Assembly (NCBI RefSeq): GCF_900111875.1
Contig: NZ_FOJU01000003.1
Coordinates: 186,001-250,000 of the forward strand
Length of the DNA: 64,000 nt
Source of the DNA: Poseidonocella pacifica
Lineage (GTDB): Bacteria; Pseudomonadota; Alphaproteobacteria; Rhodobacterales; Rhodobacteraceae
Direction of reading: 5' to 3'
How positions within the stretch are numbered: position 1 is the first letter of the stretch; every line of letters starts with the position of its first letter. A model generated the notes under the pieces. The model made no database searches. It was not told the DNA's origin and saw only the letters and a program-made list of their open reading frames with translations. The position numbers were made by a program, and so were the translations under genes. Shown piece by piece: positions 54,070 to 62,354 of this stretch.

Positions 54070-57066
54070 TCATTGTTCCGCAAGCGCCTCGTCGCAGCGC
54101 GCGCAGGTTCCCGTGTGGGAATGGGTTCCGACATCGGGCAAGATCTTCCAGCATCGCTGACACTTTGCGCCGTCTGCCTTTTCGAAGACCACGCCGATGC
54201 CGGCGATGTCTGGCTGCCGATAGGCCTCCGCGGGGCTTGGATCCGCCGTCAGACCGATGGCCGACGTGATGCAGATATCCTCAAAGGCGACGGATTTCAG
54301 CGCCTCCAGCGTCTCCGCGTCCTCGACATGAACGACCGGGGCCGCCTCGAGGGATGCGCCGATGACCTTGTCGCGGCGCTGCTCTTCCAGCGCGGCCGTC
54401 ACCACGCGCCGCGCCTGACGCACCCGGGTCCATTTCTGACCGAGCGCATCATCCCGCCACGCCGCTGGGGTCTCGGGGAAGTCAACGAGATGCACAGATG
54501 AGGCATCTCCCGGGAAACGCTCCAGCCAGACTTCCTCCGTGGTGAAAACCAGAATCGGTGCAAGCCATGTGGTCAGCCGATGGAAGAGAATATCCAGAAC
54601 GGTGCGCGCAGCACGCCGGCGGGCCGTATCGCCATCGCAATAAAGAGCGTCCTTGCGAACGTCGAAGTAGAAGGCCGAAAGCTCGACAGTGGCAAAGTTG
54701 AACAGTGCCTGAAACGCCCCTTGGAAATCGTACTCCGCATAGCCCGTCCGCACCCGCTCATCCAACTCTGCGAGGCGATGCAGCACCCAGCGTTCCAACT
54801 CTGGCATTTCGTCATGCGCGATACGATCTTCCTCGCGGAAATGGGCCAACCCGCCAAGCATGAAGCGCATGGTGTTGCGCAACCGGCGATACCCGTCCGC
54901 AACGCCTTTGAGGATTTCCGGCCCGATACGCAGATCCCCGGTATAATCGGACTGAGCCACCCAAAGGCGCAGGATATCGGCCCCGTATTGCTTGGTCACA
55001 TCATCAGGCGAGACAGTGTTGCCCAACGACTTGGACATCTTGTTGCCCTTTTCATCAAGCGTGAACCCGTGGGTCAGAACCCCGCGATAAGGGGCACTGC
55101 CCTTGGTGCCGCACGCCTGCAGCATCGAGGAATGGAACCACCCGCGATGCTGGTCGGTACCTTCGAGATAAAGATCCGCCATTCCGTCATCAGAGCCATC
55201 TTCGCGGTCGCGAAGCACGAAGGCATGGGTCGAGCCCGAGTCGAACCAGACGTCGAGAATATCGAAGACCTGCTCATAGGCCTCGGGGTCATGTTCATCC
55301 CCGAGGAACCGCGCCTTGGCACCCGGCTTGTACCAAGCGTCCGCCCCCTCTGTCTCGAAGGCTTCGAGGATGCGACCGTTTACTGCCTCATCGCGAAGCA
55401 GAAAATCGGGGTCAGTTGGCAAAGCGCCCTTCTTAACGAAACACGTAAGCGGAACGCCCCAGGCGCGCTGGCGCGACAGCACCCAATCGGGCCGTGCTTC
55501 GATCATTGAATAGAGCCGGTTGCGACCAGTGCGCGGAGTCCACGTGACCAACTCGTCGATAGAGCGGAGCGCCCGTTCGCGGATCGTCTGGCCAAGGTCG
55601 TCCTGCCCGTCGCCAACCTTGCGGTCGATCGCGGCAAACCACTGCGAGGTATTGCGGAAAATGACAGGGGCCTTGGACCGCCACGAATGCGGGTAGGAGT
55701 GCTTGATCTTGCCGCGAGCCAGTAGCCCGCCCGTCGCGGCGAGTTTGTCGATCACGGCCTTGTTGGCATCACCTTCCCCGCCCTTGCGGTTGAGTATGTA
55801 CTTGCCACCAAAGAACGGCAGATCCGCGCGGAAGCCACCGTCGTCCAGCACGTTGTACGTGATGACATCCTCAAGCATCCCCAACTCTCGGTACATCTCA
55901 TATTCTTCCATACCATGAGATGGAGCGCAGTGGACAAATCCCGTACCCTCGGTGTCGGTGACGAAATCCGCAGCGCGGAAATCGCGCGGCGCATCCCACT
56001 CACCTTCGGCCTGTTCGACGCCTGCAAGGGGGTGCAGAAGCGTCATGCCGTCGAGTTGAGCCCGGGTCACATCGCGAACCCTGCGATACATGCCCTCTTC
56101 CAGCCGAGCGCGGTTCATCACATCGGCGGCGAGATTGTCGGCAAGGATGAAGCGATCGCCCACCTCGGCCCAGCATTCGTCGGGCCGGGCCGTGACCTCA
56201 TAGAGCCCGTAGGAGATGTCCGGCCCAAAGACCACGCCACGGTTGGACGGGATCGTCCAGGGTGTCGTGGTCCAGATGACAACATGCGCGCCGACAAAAT
56301 CCTCTGACGCCTGCGCGACACGGACAGCGACGGCCTCCCGATCCTCGTCGGTCGCTTCCTCGTCGGAAAGCTCGACCTCGGGCAGATCGAAAGAGGAGAC
56401 GCGAAACTTCACCCAGATCGTGAAGCTTTCCTTGTCGTGATACTCGACCTCGGCCTCGGCAAGCGCGGTCTTTTCGACCGGCGACCACATCACAGGCTTG
56501 GAGCCTTGATAGAGGGTGCCATTCATCAAGAACTTCTGGAATTCCTCGGCAATCACCCGCTCGGCGTGAAAATCCATCGTCAGATAGGGTTTGTCCCATG
56601 TACCAGTCACACCGAGGCGCTTGAATTCCTCGCGCTGGATGTCGATCCAACCTTCGGCAAACTTACGGCATTCCTGACGGAAGTCGATGACATCGACCTC
56701 ATCCTTGTTCTTGCCCTTCTTGCGATACTGCTCTTCGATCTTCCACTCGATGGGCAAGCCATGACAATCCCAGCCGGGGATATACCGCGCCTCGCGGCCC
56801 ATCATTTGCTGGCTGCGTACAACCATGTCCTTGAGGATCTTGTTGAGCGCGTGACCGATATGGAGATTGCCATTGGCATAGGGCGGTCCATCGTGAAGCA
56901 CGAACGGCGCGCGTCCCTCCGCCTTTTCGCGGAGGCGGTCATAGATCCCGATTTCCGCCCACCGCTCAAGCCACTCAGGCTCTCGTTTGGGAAGTCCCGC
57001 GCGCATGGGGAAATCGGTTTCGGGCAGGTTCAGGGTGTCTTTATAGTCGGGCGTGTCGGCGCACAT
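54070..57066 (-). CDS. ileS: Isoleucyl-tRNA synthetase
   Basis: A 998-residue class I synthetase charging tRNA-Ile, with editing domain. HIGH motif in PPYANGNLHIGHALNK near residue 60-75; CP1 editing domain includes VIWTTTPWTIPSNRGVVFG; KMSKS in GNKMSKSLGNTVS; C-terminal zinc cysteines CQRCWKILPDVG and CARCDEALAEQ. It is of the usual bacterial length class with a modest insertion near residue 240 (DEEATDEDREAVAVRVAQ). Ribosome site AAGGA. Downstream hairpin at 54041-54064. Confidence 0.97.
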   Translation of the reverse strand: MCADTPDYKDTLNLPETDFPMRAGLPKREPEWLERWAEIGIYDRLREKAEGRAPFVLHDGPPYANGNLHIGHALNKILKDMVVRSQQMMGREARYIPGWDCHGLPIEWKIEEQYRKKGKNKDEVDVIDFRQECRKFAEGWIDIQREEFKRLGVTGTWDKPYLTMDFHAERVIAEEFQKFLMNGTLYQGSKPVMWSPVEKTALAEAEVEYHDKESFTIWVKFRVSSFDLPEVELSDEEATDEDREAVAVRVAQASEDFVGAHVVIWTTTPWTIPSNRGVVFGPDISYGLYEVTARPDECWAEVGDRFILADNLAADVMNRARLEEGMYRRVRDVTRAQLDGMTLLHPLAGVEQAEGEWDAPRDFRAADFVTDTEGTGFVHCAPSHGMEEYEMYRELGMLEDVITYNVLDDGGFRADLPFFGGKYILNRKGGEGDANKAVIDKLAATGGLLARGKIKHSYPHSWRSKAPVIFRNTSQWFAAIDRKVGDGQDDLGQTIRERALRSIDELVTWTPRTGRNRLYSMIEARPDWVLSRQRAWGVPLTCFVKKGALPTDPDFLLRDEAVNGRILEAFETEGADAWYKPGAKARFLGDEHDPEAYEQVFDILDVWFDSGSTHAFVLRDREDGSDDGMADLYLEGTDQHRGWFHSSMLQACGTKGSAPYRGVLTHGFTLDEKGNKMSKSLGNTVSPDDVTKQYGADILRLWVAQSDYTGDLRIGPEILKGVADGYRRLRNTMRFMLGGLAHFREEDRIAHDEMPELERWVLHRLAELDERVRTGYAEYDFQGAFQALFNFATVELSAFYFDVRKDALYCDGDTARRRAARTVLDILFHRLTTWLAPILVFTTEEVWLERFPGDASSVHLVDFPETPAAWRDDALGQKWTRVRQARRVVTAALEEQRRDKVIGASLEAAPVVHVEDAETLEALKSVAFEDICITSAIGLTADPSPAEAYRQPDIAGIGVVFEKADGAKCQRCWKILPDVGTHSHTGTCARCDEALAEQ

Positions 57067-57308
57067 GGCGTGGCGTCCTTGGTCTTTTCGTATGAATATG
57101 AGCGGCGGCGCGGAAGCCCATGCGCCTTGTCCCGGCGGCTCCTCTTCAGAGCGCCGGGCAAGTAATTCGACGGATGTGAATGTTCAACCGCATGTCCCGG
57201 CTTATAGTTGCGCGGCGGACGAGGGTAAAGGCACTGTTGGGCACCAGCCTTTGGGCGGAGCGAGGCGCCACGAGGACGGCTTCGTACCAAGAGACGCGAA
57301 ACGCGATC

Positions 57309-58019
57309 TCAAAGGTTAAACAGGGTGCCGACGCCAAAGGCGATCAAGGCCGCGACCCCGCCGATCGAGAAAGTCTCCAGCCCGGAGCGCCACCAAGGAG
57401 AAAGCGACCAGATGCTCTTGAACGCGCCAATTGCGAAAAAGCTGATCATTGTCAGTCCTGCGGACCATGTGAACGCTTCGGGCACAGAAAAGAGGAACGG
57501 CAACAGCGGCACCATCCCCGCGATGAGGAATGAAACGAAGGTGGTGAGAGCGGCGTGCATCGGATGTGGGTCGACCGAAGACAACCCGTATTCACCTTCC
57601 AACATCATCGCGATCCAAGCTTCTCTGTTCGAAGAAATCTGCGATACGGCGTCCTCGAGCGGTTTGCCGGACAGCCCCTTGAGTTGCAGGATATGGTGCA
57701 GTTCGCGGCGTTCACCCTCGGGATCTTTATCGATATGGCGTTCTTCGATCCGGCGCAAACGGCGGATATTGTCCAGCTCCGCCTTCGTTCCGGAGTAGTT
57801 GCCCGCTGCCATCGAAAAGCCATCCGCAAAGACGTTGGCGAGGCCAAGCGCGATGATGACGAAAGGAGAAAGCCCCGCCCCCGCGACCCCCGCCACGATG
57901 GCAAACGTCGTCACGGATCCGTCGATCGCGCCATATACTACATCCCGCAGGTATCCACGGCCCGCTGGTGCGCCAATGCGCTCGGCGATATCCGTCTCGC
58001 TATGCCCATGTTCCAACAT
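57309..58019 (-). CDS. VIT1/CCC1-family iron/manganese transporter
   Basis: A 236-residue membrane protein of the vacuolar iron transporter family. It starts with a polar segment and YLRDVVYGAIDGSVTTFAIVAG, the family signature, then ALGLANVFADGFSMAAGNY; a cytoplasmic metal-binding loop rich in Glu (RRIEERHIDKDPEGERRELHH) lies at about 85-115; three more membrane segments follow. It likely moves Fe2+ or Mn2+ out of the cytoplasm. It lies 62 bases after a small gene preceded by a possible iron-responsive site, so the pair is probably an operon. Confidence 0.88.
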   Translation of the reverse strand: MLEHGHSETDIAERIGAPAGRGYLRDVVYGAIDGSVTTFAIVAGVAGAGLSPFVIIALGLANVFADGFSMAAGNYSGTKAELDNIRRLRRIEERHIDKDPEGERRELHHILQLKGLSGKPLEDAVSQISSNREAWIAMMLEGEYGLSSVDPHPMHAALTTFVSFLIAGMVPLLPFLFSVPEAFTWSAGLTMISFFAIGAFKSIWSLSPWWRSGLETFSIGGVAALIAFGVGTLFNL

Positions 58020-58081
58020 GTCTTTGCCCGGATCCAGTTCCCGGACACATTGGCTTCGCCAGACGGGAAGGTAAACCCGAG

Positions 58082-58549
58082 TTAGTGCAGATAGCGGTCT
58101 TGTGCCGAGGAAGCTTTGGCCGGCGCTTCGGTCGGGATGAAAGGCCCTGACAACAGGTGGCCGACCTCCTCGGCCAGTGTAACCGCAACTAGCGCAATGT
58201 CGGAACGCAGGAGCAGCATCGCCAAAAGCCCCGCGTCTTCACGCTCCCCTGCCCGCGCGGTTTCGATGAACTGCGCAAAGACGGCCTCATCCGCTCCAAC
58301 ACAGGCGCATTCGAGGCCGTGTCGCATCAACGGGCGCCGCCCGTGATCAAGAGCCAGATGCAGGAGTGCTTCGAACTGGCGAAGCCCTTCACGTGCGCGG
58401 TCGGGCCCGAGCCGGGTGGCAAGATCGTTCCACATCATGGCCTTGGCGTCCGGCCCGCTAAACCATTGGCGCAAATAGCGGATCATTCGCGCTTCGGCCT
58501 CTGGAAGAGCGTCCATCGACCCAACCGGCACTGCACCACGTTCACGCAT
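58082..58549 (-). CDS. Conserved protein of unknown function upstream of VIT1 gene
   Basis: A 155-residue mostly helical soluble protein. Features: MIRYLRQWFSGPDAKAMMWNDLATRLGPDRA, then a His/Cys-containing stretch RPLMRHGLECACVGADEAVF, and DIALVAVTLAEEVGHLLSGPF (sequence broken here by strand element). Cys-x-Cys and His might bind metal. I do not recognise the family beyond its presence in Rhodobacteraceae. ATG at 58549 has GGAGG seven bases upstream; the open frame to 58606 lacks one. It shares the promoter region with a possible iron box and leads the transporter gene. Confidence 0.75.
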   Translation of the reverse strand: MRERGAVPVGSMDALPEAEARMIRYLRQWFSGPDAKAMMWNDLATRLGPDRAREGLRQFEALLHLALDHGRRPLMRHGLECACVGADEAVFAQFIETARAGEREDAGLLAMLLLRSDIALVAVTLAEEVGHLLSGPFIPTEAPAKASSAQDRYLH

Positions 58550-58580
58550 AGATCGACCTCCAAAACCTGATACTATATTT

Positions 58581-58606
58581 CTGATTAAATTAGTCGGGAT
58601 TGTCAA
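58581..58606 (-). promoter_or_regulatory. Promoter region with possible iron-responsive (IscR-type) site
   Basis: On the reverse strand TTGACA (58601-58606) runs into AATCCCGACTAATTTAATCAG (58583-58603 region). The forward reading ATTAGTCGGGATT resembles, from memory, the Iron-Rhodo box bound by IscR in Rhodobacterales. A matching -10 box is unclear. Confidence 0.35.
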
Positions 58607-58625
58607 CTCCTTCGATTTTCCACAG

Positions 58626-58657
58626 AAAAGGCCGGAAGGGCTTCCCCATCCGGCCTT
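58626..58657 (-). terminator. Intrinsic terminator of gapR
   Basis: AAGGCCGGA and TCCGGCCTT enclose AGGGCTTCCCCA; on the reverse strand the stem is followed by TTTCTG. It lies 24 bases downstream of the gapR stop. Confidence 0.8.
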
Positions 58658-58680
58658 GCTGATGTGTCGCTTGCCTGCGC

Positions 58681-58938
58681 TCAGGTCATGCCAAGCGCGG
58701 ACATGTAGAGATCGATCACCGCTTCTTGCTCTGCAACATCATCGGGATCCTGCTTGCGGCGCTTGAGGATTTCTCGAATGGCCTTCGCGTCAAAGCCTTC
58801 TGCCTTGAGTTCGGCAAAGACCTCCTTGATCTGGTCCGCCACCTCTTTCTTCTCCTCCTCGAGCCTCTCGATCCGCTCGACATAGGCGCGAAGTTGGTCC
58901 CCCGTGACGCGCTGTGCGTCGTTCTCGAAATCGCTCAT
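58681..58938 (-). CDS. gapR: GapR-family nucleoid protein (DUF2312)
   Basis: An 85-residue helical protein matching Caulobacter GapR: YVERIERLEEEKKEVADQIK is the coiled-coil helix, followed by EVFAELKAEGFDAKAIREIL, RRKQD and IDLYMSALG. GapR binds overtwisted DNA ahead of forks and transcription and helps topoisomerases. Start ATG at 58938; upstream frame extends to 59184 but is not family-like. Terminator follows. Usually essential or near-essential in alphaproteobacteria. Confidence 0.93.
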   Translation of the reverse strand: MSDFENDAQRVTGDQLRAYVERIERLEEEKKEVADQIKEVFAELKAEGFDAKAIREILKRRKQDPDDVAEQEAVIDLYMSALGMT

Positions 58939-59089
58939 TCCGTCCGTTCCTCGCTGGTGGTGGAGTGGCCCCGGTAGGCCGCTTTCGGGCGCCTGACTAG
59001 CCCCGCGGAGGAACAGGCGCAAGCGTCGTGGCTTGCGCCGGGCATCGCTATGCCGTAGGCGCACGCGGGACGCAAATGGGGGATACTCT

Positions 59090-59305
59090 ATGGAACTCCT
59101 GATCTGGATCGGTGCTGCGATCTCCTTCGCCGGGCTGGGCGGCCTTATCTGGTGCATCCTTCGGGTGCTGAACGCTCGGCGCAAAAACCTGCCCGACGAC
59201 GAAATGCGTCAGGTTCTGCGCCGCGTCTTTCCAATCAACTTTGGCGCATTGTGCCTCTCGGTGATCGGACTGATGCTTGTTATCGTAGGAATTTTCCTGA
59301 GCTGA
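59090..59305 (+). CDS. Small two-helix membrane protein
   Basis: A 71-residue protein with two membrane segments (LLIWIGAAISFAGLGGLIWCI and NFGALCLSVIGLMLVIVGIFL) joined by a basic/acidic loop NARRKNLPDDEMRQVLRRVFP. GGGGGA lies eight bases before the ATG. Function unknown; similar small proteins are found in this group. The upstream bases to 59089 hold its promoter, divergent from gapR. Confidence 0.8.
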   Translation: MELLIWIGAAISFAGLGGLIWCILRVLNARRKNLPDDEMRQVLRRVFPINFGALCLSVIGLMLVIVGIFLS

Positions 59306-59309
59306 TCCG

Positions 59310-59522
59310 TCAGATGGGCAGATTGTCCATCTCATCCTCCACGGCCTCGTCGTGAAGCACACGTTCCAGCTTTCGCAACTTCTGCGGGACAAGCGCCCCA
59401 GCGACTTGAAGCTCCCGGATCAAATGGGTCAACTCCGGCGCGAGCGTATGGCGCTTGGCACCCGCAGCGTCGATCCGTGACAGCATTTGGTCGATCCTTC
59501 GTTCGGCGATCTGATGTTCCAA
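59310..59522 (-). CDS. Small conserved helical protein
   Basis: A 70-residue, probably soluble helical protein: LEHQIAERRIDQMLSRIDAAG, then LIRELQVAGALVPQKLRKLERVL. The preferred start is TTG at 59522, since GGGAGG sits seven bases upstream; the frame also has ATG at 59579 with a weaker GAGAAG. Convergent with the small membrane gene, four bases apart. Family not recognised. Confidence 0.55.
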   Translation of the reverse strand: MEHQIAERRIDQMLSRIDAAGAKRHTLAPELTHLIRELQVAGALVPQKLRKLERVLHDEAVEDEMDNLPI

Positions 59523-59692
59523 GGTCAATCCTCCCGTGGTGTCATATCTCGCGCCCCTCACGACCGTCGCTACCCACATCTTCTCGCGCGGGATTCGCGG
59601 CCTTGAACCTACGATAGTGAGGGAGGGGCGCTCCGACCAGTCAAGATTTCCCCAAGGTCAATTAAGACGCCAACTCCAGCAAGACTTGTAAC

Positions 59693-59714
59693 ACATATAA
59701 AAAATACAATATGT
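59693..59714. promoter_or_regulatory. Operator-like inverted repeat upstream of YeeE/YedE operon
   Basis: ACATAT (59693-59698) and ATATGT (59709-59714) are exact inverted repeats with a 10-base spacer. A good -10 box TACAAT (59705-59710) lies inside. This fits repression by an ArsR-type sulfide/persulfide sensor such as BigR/SqrR, but no such regulator gene is in the window. Confidence 0.6.
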
Positions 59715-59768
59715 CTTGCGAAGGCGCATCTGCGATTTGTGGCCGCCTGCATATACAAGGACGAATTC

Positions 59769-60197
59769 ATGGAACCGGATTGGATCAGAGGGCTGCTTGG
59801 TGGTCTAGCCATCGGCGCAGGCGGCGCGGTCTACTTGTTGGCCAACGGTCGCATCATGGGCGCGAGCGGGATCATTGGCGGGCTGGTCGATGGCTCCGGG
59901 CGATCCACCGGTAGGGAGAGAGCGGCCTTCCTCGCCGGTCTGGTCCTATTGCCACTCGTGTGGATCGCTCTGCTTGGCGTTGCTCCCACAACCCATCTGA
60001 CGCCGAACCTGCTCGTCGTGGTTATCGCAGGGGTGCTCGTCGGGGTCGGCACACGGCTCGCCAATGGCTGTACATCCGGGCACGGCGTCTGCGGCATTTC
60101 GCGGCTCTCGCTGCGTGGGATTGTCGCCACTGCCTTTTATATTCTGGCGGGCGGCCTGACCGTGGTTCTTTTCCGTCATCTGCTGGGGGTAATCTGA
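59769..60197 (+). CDS. YeeE/YedE-family transport protein, N-terminal half
   Basis: A 142-residue membrane protein with four segments. It carries the family motif ANGCTSGHGVCGISRLS, whose cysteine is key for thiosulfate or sulfur-compound passage in YeeE. Two genes here make the two halves of a full YeeE/YedE unit. ATG at 59769 has AAGGA upstream; an operator-like repeat lies 55-76 bases upstream. The next gene starts one base after the stop. Confidence 0.9.
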   Translation: MEPDWIRGLLGGLAIGAGGAVYLLANGRIMGASGIIGGLVDGSGRSTGRERAAFLAGLVLLPLVWIALLGVAPTTHLTPNLLVVVIAGVLVGVGTRLANGCTSGHGVCGISRLSLRGIVATAFYILAGGLTVVLFRHLLGVI

Positions 60198-60198
60198 T

Positions 60199-60630
60199 AT
60201 GCGGCTTGCATTTGCATTTCTTGCAGGGGCCCTCTTCGGAAGTGGCCTGCTCCTGTCCGGCATGACAGATACCACCAAGGTCCAAGGCTGGCTTGATGTA
60301 TTCGGCGACTGGGACCCTACCCTCGCGTTCGTGATGGGCGGGGCGATTCTTCCGATGGCCGCAGCTTGGGCCTTCACCCGAGGCAGAAGCCCCCTATTGG
60401 GTGGAAGCTTTCCCGCCCCACCAGAGCCGCGTATCGGCAGGAACCTCGTTTTGGGATCGGTCCTTTTCGGTATGGGCTGGGGGCTCGCTGGCCTATGCCC
60501 CGGTCCCGCGCTTGCATCGGTTAGCTTTGGCGGCCTCGGCGGGCTTGTGTTCATCCTCGCGATGCTTGGCGGAATGGCCGCTGCCCCCACCATTCGAGAA
60601 CGTCTGGACAGAGCAATCCCCGCGGAGTAG
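60199..60630 (+). CDS. YeeE/YedE-family transport protein, second half (DUF6691 type)
   Basis: A 143-residue membrane protein with four segments: FAFLAGALFGSGLLLSGMTD, LAFVMGGAILPMAAAW, and GMGWGLAGLCPGPALASVSFG, where the Cys-Pro-Gly motif is the second conserved cysteine of the family. It pairs with the preceding gene. It is followed after nine bases by a DUF442 gene, the usual sulfur-stress arrangement. Confidence 0.9.
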   Translation: MRLAFAFLAGALFGSGLLLSGMTDTTKVQGWLDVFGDWDPTLAFVMGGAILPMAAAWAFTRGRSPLLGGSFPAPPEPRIGRNLVLGSVLFGMGWGLAGLCPGPALASVSFGGLGGLVFILAMLGGMAAAPTIRERLDRAIPAE

Positions 60631-60639
60631 TCAAATCCC

Positions 60640-61053
60640 ATGGACGTCAGGCAGATCACACCCCGCTATTCCGTCACCCCGCAAATCGCGCCGGAGGATA
60701 TCCCGCAAATATCCGCCGCAGGGTTCACGGCAATCATCTGCAACCGCCCGGATGTGGAAATTCCCGCTGATATACAGTCCGACGTTATCCGCTTGGCGGC
60801 AGAGGACGCGGGGATCGCATTCCACGTCCTCCCACTGACCCACGATTCGATGACCCCCGAGCGGGTTGAGGCGCAGATGACATTGATTGAAGAAGCAGAC
60901 GGGCCCGTGCTCGCCTACTGCGCATCAGGCACGCGGTGTACGGTCATCTGGGCGCTTGGTCAGGCTGGGAAGCTTTCGGCCGACGAAATCCTCGGAACGG
61001 CCTTCCGAGCAGGGTATCAGCTCGAAGCGCTGCGCCCCCGGCTCGAAGGCTGA
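60640..61053 (+). CDS. DUF442 / TIGR01244-type sulfur transferase-phosphatase-like protein
   Basis: A 137-residue protein with a dual-specificity-phosphatase fold like the N-terminal domain of Blh. The active loop is YCASGTRCTVIW, i.e. CxxGxRC, with the nucleophilic Cys. It starts with RYSVTPQIAPEDIPQIAAAGF-like sequence (here PQISAAGF). In blh/bigR operons such proteins act in sulfide or persulfide detoxification. Here it is linked to the two YeeE/YedE halves, which supports that role. Ends five bases before the convergent FliM-like gene. Confidence 0.87.
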   Translation: MDVRQITPRYSVTPQIAPEDIPQISAAGFTAIICNRPDVEIPADIQSDVIRLAAEDAGIAFHVLPLTHDSMTPERVEAQMTLIEEADGPVLAYCASGTRCTVIWALGQAGKLSADEILGTAFRAGYQLEALRPRLEG

Positions 61054-61057
61054 ACCC

Positions 61058-62272
61058 TCAAAGATCGTCGAAGTTGATCGGAACGACAGCCATGGGCATA
61101 CCGATTCCGTCATCTCCGCCCCCTGCTGGGGCGCCGCCTGGATCGGGCAGATCATCAAGCGAGAACGGCTCAGGCTCGGGCAATTCGAAATCAAAGTCGG
61201 CAACCGCATCCTCTTCGGCAGCAGGTTCAGCTTCTTCCAGACCGGGCAAGTCATCCAGTTCGATCGCCGCCGCTTCCGGTTCCACAGACACGTCAGGAAG
61301 CGCCATGGGCGCCGCTGCGAGCGAGGCAGTTTCAACTGCATTGCTGCTCAGATTAGCCAATTCCCCGTTCGAGGGAGCGGGTTCGACCGTTGCAACAGGT
61401 TTTGCTCCGGGAACATGACCCAAACGCAGGGCCCGCATTCCGTTCATCTGTCCGAGTCGAACGTGGGAAACAACTGGCTTCACCCCGGCATACAGCGTGA
61501 CATCCTCCAACGACTCGAGCGGGATAGGAAGAACATCTCCCGGCTTCAATCTTGCGAGTTGTGAGAGAGGCAAAGAGTACCGATGCACGACCGCATGAAG
61601 CTGCGTCTCCGCGCCGCCGACCGACTTGGAGACCTTGCGTACCCATTCAGGGTTACGCTTGGCTGGGACTTCCTCGGCATGAAGGGGTGTTTTGGGAAGG
61701 GCGAGGATCAGGTTGCCCTGTCGCGTCCCGAGAAACACATCAACCTCAGCGTCGAGCGTGATGTATTCCACCTCAGAAATTGACAGCCCCAGCGCGCGTG
61801 TATCGGCCACTTTGGCCCCAAAGCGATAGCCGCTTGGCCAAATCTCATCCGCGTTCTCTAGGAGCAATTCGGCAAAGCGCTTGAGCAGGTCGTTTATGAC
61901 CGGTTCCGCGATAGCGGCATCTGTGCGGGTTGGCGTGCGGTCAGAAGAGGAACTCGGGACATATCCCAGCGTTTGCATTTCCACGATTGCCGACAGAAGC
62001 GGGCGATCAAGCATGATCGCGCCCGCAGCGCCTTCGGGCCCGTCAAGCAACACCAGCAGCGACGAATCGTTCAATCGATCCAACAACGGTTCGAGCTTGA
62101 GCACATCCTGCCTGACGGCCGTGATCTTGGCGGGAAGGGAAATCGTCTTGTCGAATCCCTTAGAAAGCGCCAAACGCATCGCCTTTTGGGCAGACATGGC
62201 TCGCGCCTCGAATTCACGTCTTCCGACGTCGGCCTTTCGGGCCAGAACAGGGTTCCCCATAAGCTCGCTCAT
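61058..62272 (-). CDS. FliM/FliN-family flagellar motor C-ring protein
   Basis: A 404-residue protein: N-terminal region like FliM (residues 1-210, e.g. VFLGTRQGNLILALP) and a SpoA domain at about 225-300 (LARLKGDVLPIPLE-like stretch LKPGDVLPIPLESLEDVTLY and VVSHVRLGQMNGMRALRL). The last 100 residues are acidic and Pro/Ala-rich, ending VVPINFDDL, unusual for FliM. It could serve as a roseobacter FliM. No other flagellar genes are nearby in the window. ATG follows AGAAAG. Confidence 0.82.
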   Translation of the reverse strand: MSELMGNPVLARKADVGRREFEARAMSAQKAMRLALSKGFDKTISLPAKITAVRQDVLKLEPLLDRLNDSSLLVLLDGPEGAAGAIMLDRPLLSAIVEMQTLGYVPSSSSDRTPTRTDAAIAEPVINDLLKRFAELLLENADEIWPSGYRFGAKVADTRALGLSISEVEYITLDAEVDVFLGTRQGNLILALPKTPLHAEEVPAKRNPEWVRKVSKSVGGAETQLHAVVHRYSLPLSQLARLKPGDVLPIPLESLEDVTLYAGVKPVVSHVRLGQMNGMRALRLGHVPGAKPVATVEPAPSNGELANLSSNAVETASLAAAPMALPDVSVEPEAAAIELDDLPGLEEAEPAAEEDAVADFDFELPEPEPFSLDDLPDPGGAPAGGGDDGIGMPMAVVPINFDDL

Positions 62273-62354
62273 CGACTTTCTGCCTGCGTACCGCGATCCA
62301 TCCCTGTCAGACTTGGCCCAATTTGGTTACCAACGGATTGACCCGCGAAAGAAA

